Shown here in pieces: positions 54,068 to 62,273 of a stretch of 64,000 bases of DNA. How positions within the stretch are numbered: the first letter of the stretch is position 1; each line of letters starts with the position of its first letter. Origin of the DNA: Gaiellasilicea sp963850995 (GTDB taxonomy: Bacteria > Actinomycetota > Thermoleophilia > Gaiellales > Gaiellaceae); NCBI GenBank assembly GCA_963850995.1, contig CAWKNQ010000023.1, positions 53,825 to 117,824 on the forward strand, given 5' to 3'. Made by a program: the position numbers and the translations under genes. The notes below the pieces were generated by a model. It saw only the letters and a program-made list of their open reading frames with translations. It was not told where the DNA came from and searched no databases.

Positions 54068-55117
54068 ATGGCTCCGATGAGCCTCGAGACGCTCGCGCCC
54101 ATACTCGACGCCGGTGAGGAGGCGGGCTGCCTCGACCTGTCCGAGTTCAGCGCCGCCGTCCAGGATCTGGAGCTGGGAGAGGACGAGCTGGAGGCGCTCT
54201 ACGCGGAGGTCGAGGAGCGCGGCATCACCCTCTCCGACGACTGCGGGAAGCACGCCGCGCGCGAGGCGACCTACGTGAACGGCGACCTCGCGGCCGCGAC
54301 CACCGACTCGCTGCAGCTCTTCCTCAACGAGGCGGGTCGCTACCCGCTCCTGACGGCGGCGGAGGAGGTCGAGCTGGCGAAGAAGGTCGAGCGCGGCGAC
54401 GAGGCGGCGAGGAACCGGATGATCAACTCGAACCTGCGCCTCGTCGTCTCGATCGCGAAGCGCTATCAGGGCCACGGCCTCTCGCTGCTCGACCTGATCC
54501 AGGAAGGCGTGATCGGCCTCATCAGGGCGGTGGAGAAGTTCGACTGGCGCCGCGGCTTCAAGTTCTCCACGTACGCGACCTGGTGGATCCGCCAGGCGGT
54601 GCAGCGCGGCGTCGCCAACAAGTCACGGACGATCCGGATCCCCGTCCACATCGCCGACCGCGAGCAGAAGATCGGCCGCGCGGAGCGCGACCTGACCGCG
54701 AAGCTCGGCCGGCCGCCGACGGACGAGGAGATCTCGGAGGCGTCGAAGATCTCGCTCAAGCACCTGCGCGAGGTGCGGGAGGCGGCGCGCGCCGTGACGA
54801 GCCTCGACAAGCCGATCGGAGAGGACAACGACGCGTCGATCGGCGACCTCGTCGGCGTCGCCGCAGGCGGGGTCGAGGAGGAGGTCGAGGTCAGCCTGAC
54901 CGAGACCACCCTCCACCGCGCGCTCGGGAGCCTCCCGGAGCGCGAGCAGCAGGTCTTGACGCTCCGCTACGGCCTCGGTCGGGAGGAGCCGCGTTCGCTC
55001 GAGGAGATCGGCCGCCGGCTCGGCATCACCCGCGAGCGGGTACGCCAGATCGAGGCGAACGCACTCGAGCGGCTGGCGGTCTCGCGCGAGATCGAAGCGT
55101 TGCGCACGGCCGCGTAG
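54068..55117 (+). CDS. rpoD: RNA polymerase sigma factor, RpoD/SigA family
   Basis: Group 1/2 sigma-70, 349 residues. Region 1.2 D-S-L-Q-L-F-L-N-E-A-G-R-Y-P-L-L; region 2 N-L-R-L-V-V-S-I-A-K-R-Y-Q-G-H-G-L-S-L-L-D-L-I-Q-E-G and F-S-T-Y-A-T-W-W-I-R-Q-A; region 3; region 4 L-G-I-T-R-E-R-V-R-Q-I-E. The N-terminal segment (about 1-75) is a short region 1.1. It may be the primary factor or a close paralogue; a genome-wide count would decide. ATG at 54077 is an alternative start. Confidence 0.9.
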   Translation: MAPMSLETLAPILDAGEEAGCLDLSEFSAAVQDLELGEDELEALYAEVEERGITLSDDCGKHAAREATYVNGDLAAATTDSLQLFLNEAGRYPLLTAAEEVELAKKVERGDEAARNRMINSNLRLVVSIAKRYQGHGLSLLDLIQEGVIGLIRAVEKFDWRRGFKFSTYATWWIRQAVQRGVANKSRTIRIPVHIADREQKIGRAERDLTAKLGRPPTDEEISEASKISLKHLREVREAARAVTSLDKPIGEDNDASIGDLVGVAAGGVEEEVEVSLTETTLHRALGSLPEREQQVLTLRYGLGREEPRSLEEIGRRLGITRERVRQIEANALERLAVSREIEALRTAA

Positions 55118-55217
55118 ACCGCGCGCGGCCCCTGAGCTTGTGCCGATCGACACCTAACACGGTGCTCACACGCGCTCGCTAGGGTCCCGCGATTCCTACT
55201 TGCAAAGGAGATTGCCC

Positions 55218-56639
55218 GTGAAACGAGTCTTTCAGCTCTTCGCCCTGGCGGCCCTCGGAGCGCTGCTCGTCCCGGCGCTCGCGACGGCTTCCCCACGCAT
55301 GTACGTCGGCTTCCACGACGATCCGAACTTCCGCTACGAGCAACGGCGCGCCGCCATGCTCGACCAGGCGAGCAACACGCGCGCCACCATCGTCCGCACC
55401 CTCGTGACGTGGGCGAACGTGGCTCCGAAGCGGCCGCGGAACGCTGCCAACCCCTTTGACCCTGCGTACCGCTTCGCCGATCTCGACGAGTTCGTGCGCA
55501 ACGCGCAGCAGCGCGACATGGAGGTGCTGATCACGATCTGGGGGACGCCCAAATGGGCGAACGGCGGCAAGACGCCGAACTTCCTCCCCAGGCGAATGAG
55601 CGACCTGACCGCGTTCTCGCGCGCCGTCGCCTCCCGCTACTCGGGACGCTTCGCCGGCTATCCGTACGTGCGCTTCTACTCGATCTGGAACGAGTCGAAC
55701 CTGCAGCTCTTCCTCGCGCCGCAGTTCGACGCGAAGGGCCGGTCGGTCGGGCCGCGCAACTACGCGAGGCTCGCCGCCGCCGCCTACGCCGGAATCAAGG
55801 CCGGGAACCGGACCGCCAAGGTTGCGGTCGGGAGCACGTCCTCGGCCGGCCGGGACAGGGTGCTGAAGGGCAAGTCTGCGACCCATTCGCCCGGCCGCTT
55901 CGCCCAGCTCGTCGCCGCCGCGAACCCGCGGCTGAAGTTCGACGCCTGGGCGCAGCATCCCTATCCGGTGCCGGTGCGGATGAAGCCGACGCAGAAGGTG
56001 AAGTGGCCGAACGTGACCCTCCCGGCGTTCCCGCGCTTCGAGCAGTCGCTCGACAAGTGGTTCAAGCGCAAGAACGTCCGGATCTGGATCACGGAGTACG
56101 GGCACGAGGTGAAGCAGGACGGCCAGCCGAACGGGATCACGCGCGCCCAGCAAGCCGCGTACACCTCCCAGGCGCTCGCGCTTGCCCGCAAGGATCCGCG
56201 GACGGACATGTTCATCTGGTTCGTCTTCCGCGACCACGCGACGAGCGTGTGGCAGAGCGGCCTCCGCACGAGAACGGGCGCCGCGAAGCCGGCGTTGAGC
56301 CGCTTCGCGAGCGCGGCGCGCTCGCTCGACGCCCGCAACGCGATCGTGAACGTCAGGGGCGGAGTCCGGAGCCCGAGCGTCACGGTGCCGCTCCGCGCCT
56401 ACGCCGCCGGCACGCGGCCCGGCGAGCGGGTCGGCTTCAACGTGCAGATCTTCGAACGCGGCAAGCTCGTCGCAAACGCGCAGCCCGCAGCGCCGTTCGC
56501 ACGCGACACGACTGCACGAATCGCCCTGTCGGGGTTCCGCCCGGCGAAGGGGAAGACGTACACGGCCCGGGTCGAGGCGAACGTCTTCAGCGGCGGCGGC
56601 CTCGTGCTCACACGCACGTTCACGCTCCGCGCGATCTAG
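55218..56639 (+). CDS. Secreted clan GH-A glycoside hydrolase-like protein
   Basis: Predicted extracellular (beta/alpha)8 glycosidase. Signal peptide (residues 1-25), then a barrel. The acid/base candidate Glu is in Y-S-I-W-N-E-S-N (about 160) and the nucleophile candidate in I-W-I-T-E-Y-G-H (about 293), the spacing of GH5/GH39-type clan A enzymes. A C-terminal beta domain (about 375-473) follows. GTG start lies 7 nt after AAAGGAG. Substrate unknown. Confidence 0.78.
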   Translation: MKRVFQLFALAALGALLVPALATASPRMYVGFHDDPNFRYEQRRAAMLDQASNTRATIVRTLVTWANVAPKRPRNAANPFDPAYRFADLDEFVRNAQQRDMEVLITIWGTPKWANGGKTPNFLPRRMSDLTAFSRAVASRYSGRFAGYPYVRFYSIWNESNLQLFLAPQFDAKGRSVGPRNYARLAAAAYAGIKAGNRTAKVAVGSTSSAGRDRVLKGKSATHSPGRFAQLVAAANPRLKFDAWAQHPYPVPVRMKPTQKVKWPNVTLPAFPRFEQSLDKWFKRKNVRIWITEYGHEVKQDGQPNGITRAQQAAYTSQALALARKDPRTDMFIWFVFRDHATSVWQSGLRTRTGAAKPALSRFASAARSLDARNAIVNVRGGVRSPSVTVPLRAYAAGTRPGERVGFNVQIFERGKLVANAQPAAPFARDTTARIALSGFRPAKGKTYTARVEANVFSGGGLVLTRTFTLRAI

Positions 56640-56654
56640 CGGCACTGCATGATC

Positions 56655-56688
56655 GCCGGCGGGCCGGGCTTCTCCCCGGCCCGCCGGC
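56655..56688 (+). terminator. Strong GC hairpin terminator
   Basis: Perfect 14-bp arms GCCGGCGGGCCGGG / CCCGGCCCGCCGGC around a 6-nt loop, 15 nt after the glycosidase stop. No T-run follows. Confidence 0.75.
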
Positions 56689-56706
56689 ATCCGTACGATC
56701 CGGGCT

Positions 56707-57669
56707 ATGACCGCAACGATCCGCGTGGGCACGTGCTCTTGGGCGGACGAGACGCTGACGAAGGTCTGGTACCCGAAGCGCGTGCGCTCGGGCGAAGCGC
56801 GGATCCGCCACTATGCGGAGCGTTTCGACACCGTCGAGGCGAACTCGACGTACTACCGGCTGCCGGATGCCGAGCTCGTGGGCACCTGGGCCGAGCGAGT
56901 GCCGGACGGCTTCACCATGCACGTGAAGGCGTTCGGGTTGATGACGCGACATCCCGTCAAGGTCGATGCGCTGCCGGAGGACCTGCGCGACGTGATGCCC
57001 GTCGACGAGCGCGGGCGAGTCGACCGGCCGCCGCGCGAGCTCCGGGCAGAGGTCTTCCGCCGCTTCTCGCGCGCGCTCGAGCCGCTCCGCGAGCGAGGCA
57101 AGCTCGGCGGCGTCCTGCTCCAGTTCCCGCCCTACGTCGTCTACAAGTCGCTCTCGCTCGACTACCTCGAATGGGCGGCCGACCAGCTCGCCGGCGACGA
57201 CGTGCTCGTCGAGTTCCGCCACCGCAGCTGGCTCGACGAGGACAACCGGGCCGAGACGCTCGCCTTCCTCGAGGCGCGCGGGCTCAGCTACGTGATCGTC
57301 GACGCGCCGAAAACGGACGCGAAGAACCTCGTCCCCACGGTCGTCGCGCGAACGAGCGGCACGGCCTACGTCCGCTTCCACGGCCGGAACGCCGCGACCT
57401 GGAACAAGCGCACCGGCAGCGCGGCCGAGCGGTTCGACTACCTCTACTCGGAGGCAGAGCTGCAGGAGTGGGTGCCGCCGCTGCGGGAGCTCGCCGCGGA
57501 CGCGGAATCGGTCTACGCGATGTTCAACAACAACGGCCGCTCGCAGATGCCGTCGACCGGGCTCGAAGGGCTCGAGCCCGAGGAGGTCGCGGGCGATCCC
57601 GCCAAAGGCGAGGTCGCGCAGGCGCCCGCGAACGCGCTGATGCTGAAGCGGCTCCTCGCGACGAGCTAG
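56707..57669 (+). CDS. DUF72 family protein
   Basis: 320-residue TIM-barrel-like protein. N-terminal R-V-G-T-C-S-W-A-D, then F-D-T-V-E-A-N-S-T-Y-Y-R-L-P (about 40-53), F-H-V-K-A-F-type core and L-V-E-F-R-H-R-S-W (about 178-186) are DUF72 hallmarks. It also has the Y-V-R-F-H-G-R-N motif. The biochemical role of the family is unknown. The stop overlaps that of the convergent reductase gene. Confidence 0.88.
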   Translation: MTATIRVGTCSWADETLTKVWYPKRVRSGEARIRHYAERFDTVEANSTYYRLPDAELVGTWAERVPDGFTMHVKAFGLMTRHPVKVDALPEDLRDVMPVDERGRVDRPPRELRAEVFRRFSRALEPLRERGKLGGVLLQFPPYVVYKSLSLDYLEWAADQLAGDDVLVEFRHRSWLDEDNRAETLAFLEARGLSYVIVDAPKTDAKNLVPTVVARTSGTAYVRFHGRNAATWNKRTGSAAERFDYLYSEAELQEWVPPLRELAADAESVYAMFNNNGRSQMPSTGLEGLEPEEVAGDPAKGEVAQAPANALMLKRLLATS

Positions 57670-58664
57670 CGGATCCGGACGAGCGCCTTGCCGCGGTTCT
57701 CGCCGCGGAGCATCCCCATGAAGGCGGCCGGCGCATTCTCGAGCCCGTCGGTCACGTCCTCGCGGTAGCGCAGCTTCCCCTCGGCGAGCCAGCCGCCGAG
57801 CCGGCGCAGGCCCTCGGGGAAGCGGTGGGCGTAATCGTTGACGAGGAAGCCCTCCAGGCGAGCCCGGAAGACGATCAGAAAGCCGAGGTTGCGTGGCGCG
57901 AGCTCCGGCTCGGCGAGGTTGTACTGGGAGATCTGGCCGCAGATCGGCACGCGGGCGCCGAGCGCGAGCCGGCGGAAGACCGTCTCCGAGATCCCGCCGC
58001 CGACGTTGTCGAAGTAGACGTCGACGCCGTCCGGGCACGCCTCCTTGAGCGCGGCGTTCACGTCGTCGGCCTTGTAGTCGATCCCGACGTCGTAGCCGTA
58101 GAGCTCCTTCAAGTCCGCGACCTTCTCCGCCGACCCCGCCAGTCCGACCACGGTGCGGCAGCCGGCGATCCGCGCCAGCTGGCCGACGATTTGACCGACG
58201 CCGCCGGCCGCCCCCGAGACGACGACCGTGTCGCCCGGCTTCGGCTTGCCGACGTCGAAGAGGCCGAAGTACGCGGTGAGGCCGGTCGTGCCGAAGACGT
58301 GCAGCGCCGTCTGCGGCGGCGCGAGGCTCGGATCGAGCTTGCGCAGCACGCCGCCGCGGGCGACCGCATAGTCCTGCCAGCCGAGCTGGCCGACAACGGT
58401 GTCACCGGGCGCGAAGCGCGAGTCGTTGCTCGCCGCCACCTCACCGACCACCTGGCCGGTCATCGGCTCGCCGAGCTCGGTCGCCTTCGCGTAGGAGCGC
58501 GCGGTGCTCATCCGCCCGCGCATGTACGGGTCGACCGAGAGCCACTGCGCCTGGACGAGCACCTCGCCGGGCCCGGGCTCGGGAACCGGCGACTCGACGA
58601 GCTCGAAGTCCGAGTCCTTCGGAAAGCCCTCGGGGCGAGCTGCAAGCACGACCTGCCTGTTCAC
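57666..58664 (-). CDS. NADP-dependent oxidoreductase, MDR superfamily (CurA/YncB-like)
   Basis: Zinc-independent medium-chain reductase, probably acting on alkenals/enones. The N-terminal catalytic domain opens with N-R-Q-V-V-L-A-A-R-P-E-G and has L-S-V-D-P-Y-M-R-G-R-M (about 42-52). The Rossmann motif is G-A-A-G-G-V-G-Q-I-V-G (about 150-160). The V-D-V-Y-F-D-N-V-G-G motif (about 213-222) is characteristic of leukotriene-B4-dehydrogenase-like proteins. 332 residues, the normal length. Monocistronic. Confidence 0.9.
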   Translation of the reverse strand: MNRQVVLAARPEGFPKDSDFELVESPVPEPGPGEVLVQAQWLSVDPYMRGRMSTARSYAKATELGEPMTGQVVGEVAASNDSRFAPGDTVVGQLGWQDYAVARGGVLRKLDPSLAPPQTALHVFGTTGLTAYFGLFDVGKPKPGDTVVVSGAAGGVGQIVGQLARIAGCRTVVGLAGSAEKVADLKELYGYDVGIDYKADDVNAALKEACPDGVDVYFDNVGGGISETVFRRLALGARVPICGQISQYNLAEPELAPRNLGFLIVFRARLEGFLVNDYAHRFPEGLRRLGGWLAEGKLRYREDVTDGLENAPAAFMGMLRGENRGKALVRIR

Positions 58665-58766
58665 GCCGCGACCCTCTCACATTTCGCACTCTCTTCAGGT
58701 GTGCGTAAGCCCGGCGCAAGCTCGCGCTCGTAGAACTCGAGGCTCCCACACCGAGAGGAGTCAGCG

Positions 58767-59780
58767 ATGAGGATCGCAATCTCGCTCGCGATCGCCGCCG
58801 TGCTCGCCGCGCTCGCAGCAGGGGCCGCGGAGTCGAAGCAGAACGCGCCGCGGCTGCTGCTGAAGAGCGCCGTCGGGCTGAACGCGAAGGCCGGCACGGT
58901 CACCCTGCCGCTCTTCAAGGGCAGCGCGGGCGGCAAAGACGTCTGGTACGTCGTCACCGAGTCGTCGAGCCGAGCCGATGCACGCACACGCGGCGTCACG
59001 TGGTCGCCGCGACTCGCGAACGCGCTCGGCACGAAAGCCGTCCAGACCGCGCGGCTGCAGGCCTCGACGCTCGCCTTCGCCGGGACGGTGAACTTCCGTC
59101 CGAAGACCGTCGTCGTCCCCGGCGACGAGGGCTTCCCGCCGGCGTCGGTCAAGCCCGGAGCGGTCGGCGACGCGCGTTACAGCCCGCTCGTCACGACGGG
59201 CAACGGCATCGTCCTCAATGCGACCCACGTCGCGAACGCCACCGGTCGGAGCGACTCCGTCACCGCGCTCGACACGGCCAAGCGGCGCGTGACCCTCAAG
59301 CTGCTCAACGGCTTCTTCGCCGGGCAGATGGTGCACTACCTGCGCACCGACGCCTCGGTCGACGTCGTCGCCGCGCTCGAAGGAAGCACGCTGGCGACGA
59401 ATCTCGACGCCGCGCCGGGGGCCGGCTCGAACTCGGCGCGCTCGGCTCGCTCCGCGATCATCCCGATCGTGAACGGGCCGCGGGGGAAGTCGAATCCGCA
59501 GCGCCAGGGCCTGCAGTCGGCCGTGCTCGGCGAGGGCAGCCCGCTGAACGTCACTCAGTCCCTGCCGGGGAGCCGCGACTACAGCCCGATCTGGGACGTC
59601 CACCCCGCGGTCTGGAGCGAGTCGGCGACGCCGAAGCGGCTCACCTCTGCGGCGCAAGTGGCAGCCGAGGCGGAGGCAGGCCGGCTGACGAGCGGCGGGA
59701 TGGGGCCGGCGAACACCAGCCTCGGCGGCCTGAAGGCGGCTCCGTTCATCTCCAACTGCCCAACGGTCGCGATCGGCTGA
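58767..59780 (+). CDS. Secreted hypothetical protein, 337 aa
   Basis: Signal peptide (residues 1-22). The mature part is beta-rich, with K-D-V-W-Y-V-V-T-E-S-S (about 56-66), a basic/Ser stretch near 225, and D-Y-S-P-I-W-D-V-H-P-A-V-W (about 270-282), the sort of tail seen in large actinobacterial secreted proteins of unknown function. A GAGAGGAG ribosome-binding site precedes the ATG. It is 40 bp upstream of a two-component pair and may be regulated by or with it (inference). Confidence 0.7.
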   Translation: MRIAISLAIAAVLAALAAGAAESKQNAPRLLLKSAVGLNAKAGTVTLPLFKGSAGGKDVWYVVTESSSRADARTRGVTWSPRLANALGTKAVQTARLQASTLAFAGTVNFRPKTVVVPGDEGFPPASVKPGAVGDARYSPLVTTGNGIVLNATHVANATGRSDSVTALDTAKRRVTLKLLNGFFAGQMVHYLRTDASVDVVAALEGSTLATNLDAAPGAGSNSARSARSAIIPIVNGPRGKSNPQRQGLQSAVLGEGSPLNVTQSLPGSRDYSPIWDVHPAVWSESATPKRLTSAAQVAAEAEAGRLTSGGMGPANTSLGGLKAAPFISNCPTVAIG

Positions 59781-59819
59781 CGACCGGAATTCAGCTTCTC
59801 GTAAGACTCGACGGCGACA

Positions 59820-60506
59820 ATGGGCGGGATGGCGCGGATCCTGGTCGTCGACGACGAGCCGATCGTGCGCGAGGTCGTGGTCAAGTACCTCGCCCGCGAG
59901 GGGCATGCAACGCTCGAGGCGGGCGACGGGGACGACGCCCGGGCCCTCCTCGAGCGCAGCGAGCCCGACCTCGTCGTCCTCGACGTGATGCTGCCCGGCA
60001 CGGACGGGCTCGAGCTCTGTCGGTGGATCCGGTCGCGCTCGGACCTCCCCGTCATCCTGCTCACCGCGCGGGGCGAGGAGGCCGACCGGATCGTCGGTCT
60101 CGAGCTCGGCGCCGACGACTACGTGACGAAGCCGTTCTCGCCCCGCGAGCTCGCCGCCCGCGTCCGCACCGTGCTGCGGCGGTCGACTCCCCCTGACGAG
60201 TCAGGGGCGCGGCTCTCGTTCACCGGGCTCGAGCTCGACGCGGCCACGCGCGAGGTGCGCCGCGACGGCGAGGAGCTGCGGTTGACGGCGAAGGAGTTCG
60301 ACCTGCTCTGGTTCCTCGCCAGCCATCCGCGCAAGGTCTTCTCCCGCGACCAGCTGATGAGCCGGGTCTGGGGCTACGAGGCCGCGCTCGACACCGGCAC
60401 CGTCACCGTGCACGTGCGGCGGCTGCGGGAGAAGATCGAGGAGCGCCCGTCGCACCCGCGCTTCCTCCAGACCGTGTGGGGCGTCGGCTACCGCTTCGTC
60501 GGATGA
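59820..60506 (+). CDS. OmpR/PhoB-family response regulator
   Basis: Receiver domain with acidic pocket D-D-E (about 11-13), phospho-acceptor Asp in V-V-L-D-V-M-L-P-G (about 54), Thr/Lys in L-T-A-R and T-K-P-F. C-terminal winged helix: L-T-A-K-E-F-D-L-L-W-F-L, R-D-Q-L-M-S-R-V-W-G-Y, V-T-V-H-V-R-R-L-R-x-K-I-E and G-V-G-Y-R-F. ATG at 59820 or 59829. Its stop overlaps the kinase start (ATGA). Confidence 0.93.
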   Translation: MGGMARILVVDDEPIVREVVVKYLAREGHATLEAGDGDDARALLERSEPDLVVLDVMLPGTDGLELCRWIRSRSDLPVILLTARGEEADRIVGLELGADDYVTKPFSPRELAARVRTVLRRSTPPDESGARLSFTGLELDAATREVRRDGEELRLTAKEFDLLWFLASHPRKVFSRDQLMSRVWGYEAALDTGTVTVHVRRLREKIEERPSHPRFLQTVWGVGYRFVG

Positions 60507-61573
60507 TCGGGTTCGCGCTCCTCGTCGCGGCCGCGACGCTCGCAACGGGCCTCGTGCTCGCGTTCGGGCTGGTACGACTCCCGACGGTGCGGCTGCAGCT
60601 CGCGGGCCTCGCCCTGGTCGCCGTGCTGCTCCCGCTCGCGGCCGTCCTTCTCTCCGGCCTCGTCATGTTCGACTCCGGCCACGACCTGACCATCCTCGCC
60701 GTCACCGCGGCGTCCGCCTCGGCCGCCGTCGCCGCCGCGCTCGTCGTCGGCAGCACCATCTCAACGGCTGTCGGGCGGCTCGCCGGTGCCTCGTCCAGGC
60801 TCTCGAAAGGCGAGCTCGGCGCGCGGGCAGACGAGTCCGGGCCGGCCGAGCTGCGCGCCCTCGCCGGTGCTTTCAACGAGATGGCGGCCAGCCTCGAGCG
60901 ACTCTTCGACGCGCGCCGGGAGCTCGTCGCCTGGGCGAGCCACGACTTGCGGACGCCGCTCGCGAACATGCAGGCGATGCTCGAAGCGGTCGAGGATGGG
61001 CTCGCGAAGCCGGCCGAGTACGTTCCCGCGCTCCGGGAGCAGGTCGAAGCGCTCTCGGCGCTGACCGACGACCTCTTCGAGCTTGCGCGGATCGACAGCG
61101 GCGCGCTGACCCTCGAGCTGCGCGACGCCGAGCTGGCCGGCCTCGTCCACTCCTGCCTGCGCGGCGTCGAGGCCGAGGCGCGCTCGCGTCAGGTGACGCT
61201 CGAGGCCCGCGTCGGCGACGGCGTCACCGCCCACTGCGCCCCCGACAAGGTCGAGCGCGTGCTGCACAACCTGCTCGCGAACGCCCTCCGGCACACGCCC
61301 TCCGACGGGTCGGTGGCGGTGCTCGTCGAGCCGGAGGCGGACGAGGTACGCGTGAGCGTCGAGGACACCGGCGACGGGCTCTCGCCCGAGTCAGTGCGCC
61401 GGATGTTCGAGCGCTTCTGGCGCGGCGACCCGGCCCGGTCGGCCCGCGGCGCCGGCCTCGGCCTCGCGATCGCGCGCGGCCTCGTCGAGGCGCACGGTGG
61501 CCGGATCTGGGCCGAGAACAGGCCCGGCGGCGGCGCCCGCGTCTCGTTCACGCTGCCGGCGGCGTCGGCCTGA
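60503..61573 (+). CDS. Sensor histidine kinase (HAMP, HisKA, HATPase)
   Basis: 356 residues. Two to four N-terminal helices (about 1-90), HAMP (S-R-L-S-K-G-E-L-G-A-R, about 100), HisKA with phospho-His in W-A-S-H-D-L-R-T-P-L-A-N (about 150), N-box L-L-A-N-A-L-R-H-T (about 258), G1 V-E-D-T-G-D-G-L and G2 G-A-G-L-G-L-A-I. The extracytoplasmic sensor loop is very short, so it probably senses a membrane or intracellular signal. Coupled to the preceding regulator. Confidence 0.92.
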   Translation: MIGFALLVAAATLATGLVLAFGLVRLPTVRLQLAGLALVAVLLPLAAVLLSGLVMFDSGHDLTILAVTAASASAAVAAALVVGSTISTAVGRLAGASSRLSKGELGARADESGPAELRALAGAFNEMAASLERLFDARRELVAWASHDLRTPLANMQAMLEAVEDGLAKPAEYVPALREQVEALSALTDDLFELARIDSGALTLELRDAELAGLVHSCLRGVEAEARSRQVTLEARVGDGVTAHCAPDKVERVLHNLLANALRHTPSDGSVAVLVEPEADEVRVSVEDTGDGLSPESVRRMFERFWRGDPARSARGAGLGLAIARGLVEAHGGRIWAENRPGGGARVSFTLPAASA

Positions 61574-61696
61574 GCTGAAGCCGACGCGCCGAACGAGACC
61601 GCACGCGAACCGAAAATACAGTGGTTTCCCCGTAGCTCTCGCGTTGCCTCCCGCCTAGCGTCGACTGGGGGATTCAGCAAACGAGGAGGTAGCACG

Positions 61697-62185
61697 GTGA
61701 GTCGGACTCAGAAGATGGTGCTCGGTGCGCTCGTCCTGCTTCCGGTCGTCGGCGGGCTCGCGCTCGCGACGCCGGGCGTCAACGTTCTCTCGGCACCCGT
61801 CCATGCGCGCGGGACGCACGCCGAACTGCTCAACATCCACAGCAAGGCGGGCGTCAAGCTGCAGACCAAGCAGAGCGTCGACTTCGTGACGCAGCAAATC
61901 GTCATCGCCCCCGGCGGCAGCACCGGCTGGCACAGCCATCCCGGCCCGGTGCTCGTCACGGTCAAGACAGGCGAACTGACGCTCGTGTACGCGGAAGACA
62001 CGAGCTGCGAGGGCCACACGTACAGCGCCGGCGAGAGCTTCGTCGACCGCGGCGATGAGTTCATCCATACGGCGCTCAACCGGACGCCGGCCAATCTCGA
62101 GTTCTGGGCGACCTACCTCGTCCCAGGCGAACCGGGCACGCCGGCGCGCATCGATGAGTCGTCGCCCGGGACGTGCCCCTTCTAA
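61697..62185 (+). CDS. Secreted/membrane-anchored cupin protein
   Basis: An N-terminal hydrophobic segment (about 6-28) followed by a single cupin barrel: G-W-H-S-H-P-G-P-V-L-V-T-V-K-T-G-E-L (about 75-92) supplies the metal-binding His pair, and the second motif includes F-V-D-R-G-D-E-F-I-H-T-A-L-N (about 115-128). Two Cys (about 102 and near the C-terminus) may pair. GTG start with GAGGAGGT nearby. Ligand unknown. Confidence 0.82.
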   Translation: MSRTQKMVLGALVLLPVVGGLALATPGVNVLSAPVHARGTHAELLNIHSKAGVKLQTKQSVDFVTQQIVIAPGGSTGWHSHPGPVLVTVKTGELTLVYAEDTSCEGHTYSAGESFVDRGDEFIHTALNRTPANLEFWATYLVPGEPGTPARIDESSPGTCPF

Positions 62186-62201
62186 GCGCCTTATGACCGA
62201 C

Positions 62202-62230
62202 ACGGCCGCCGGCGACCGGCCGGCGGCCGT
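62202..62230 (+). terminator. GC hairpin after the cupin gene
   Basis: Perfect 11-bp arms ACGGCCGCCGG / CCGGCGGCCGT with a 7-nt loop, 16 nt after the stop. Confidence 0.65.
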
Positions 62231-62273
62231 CCGGCGTGTACAGGCGTGAAAGGGCGTCCTGGACTCGGGAGTC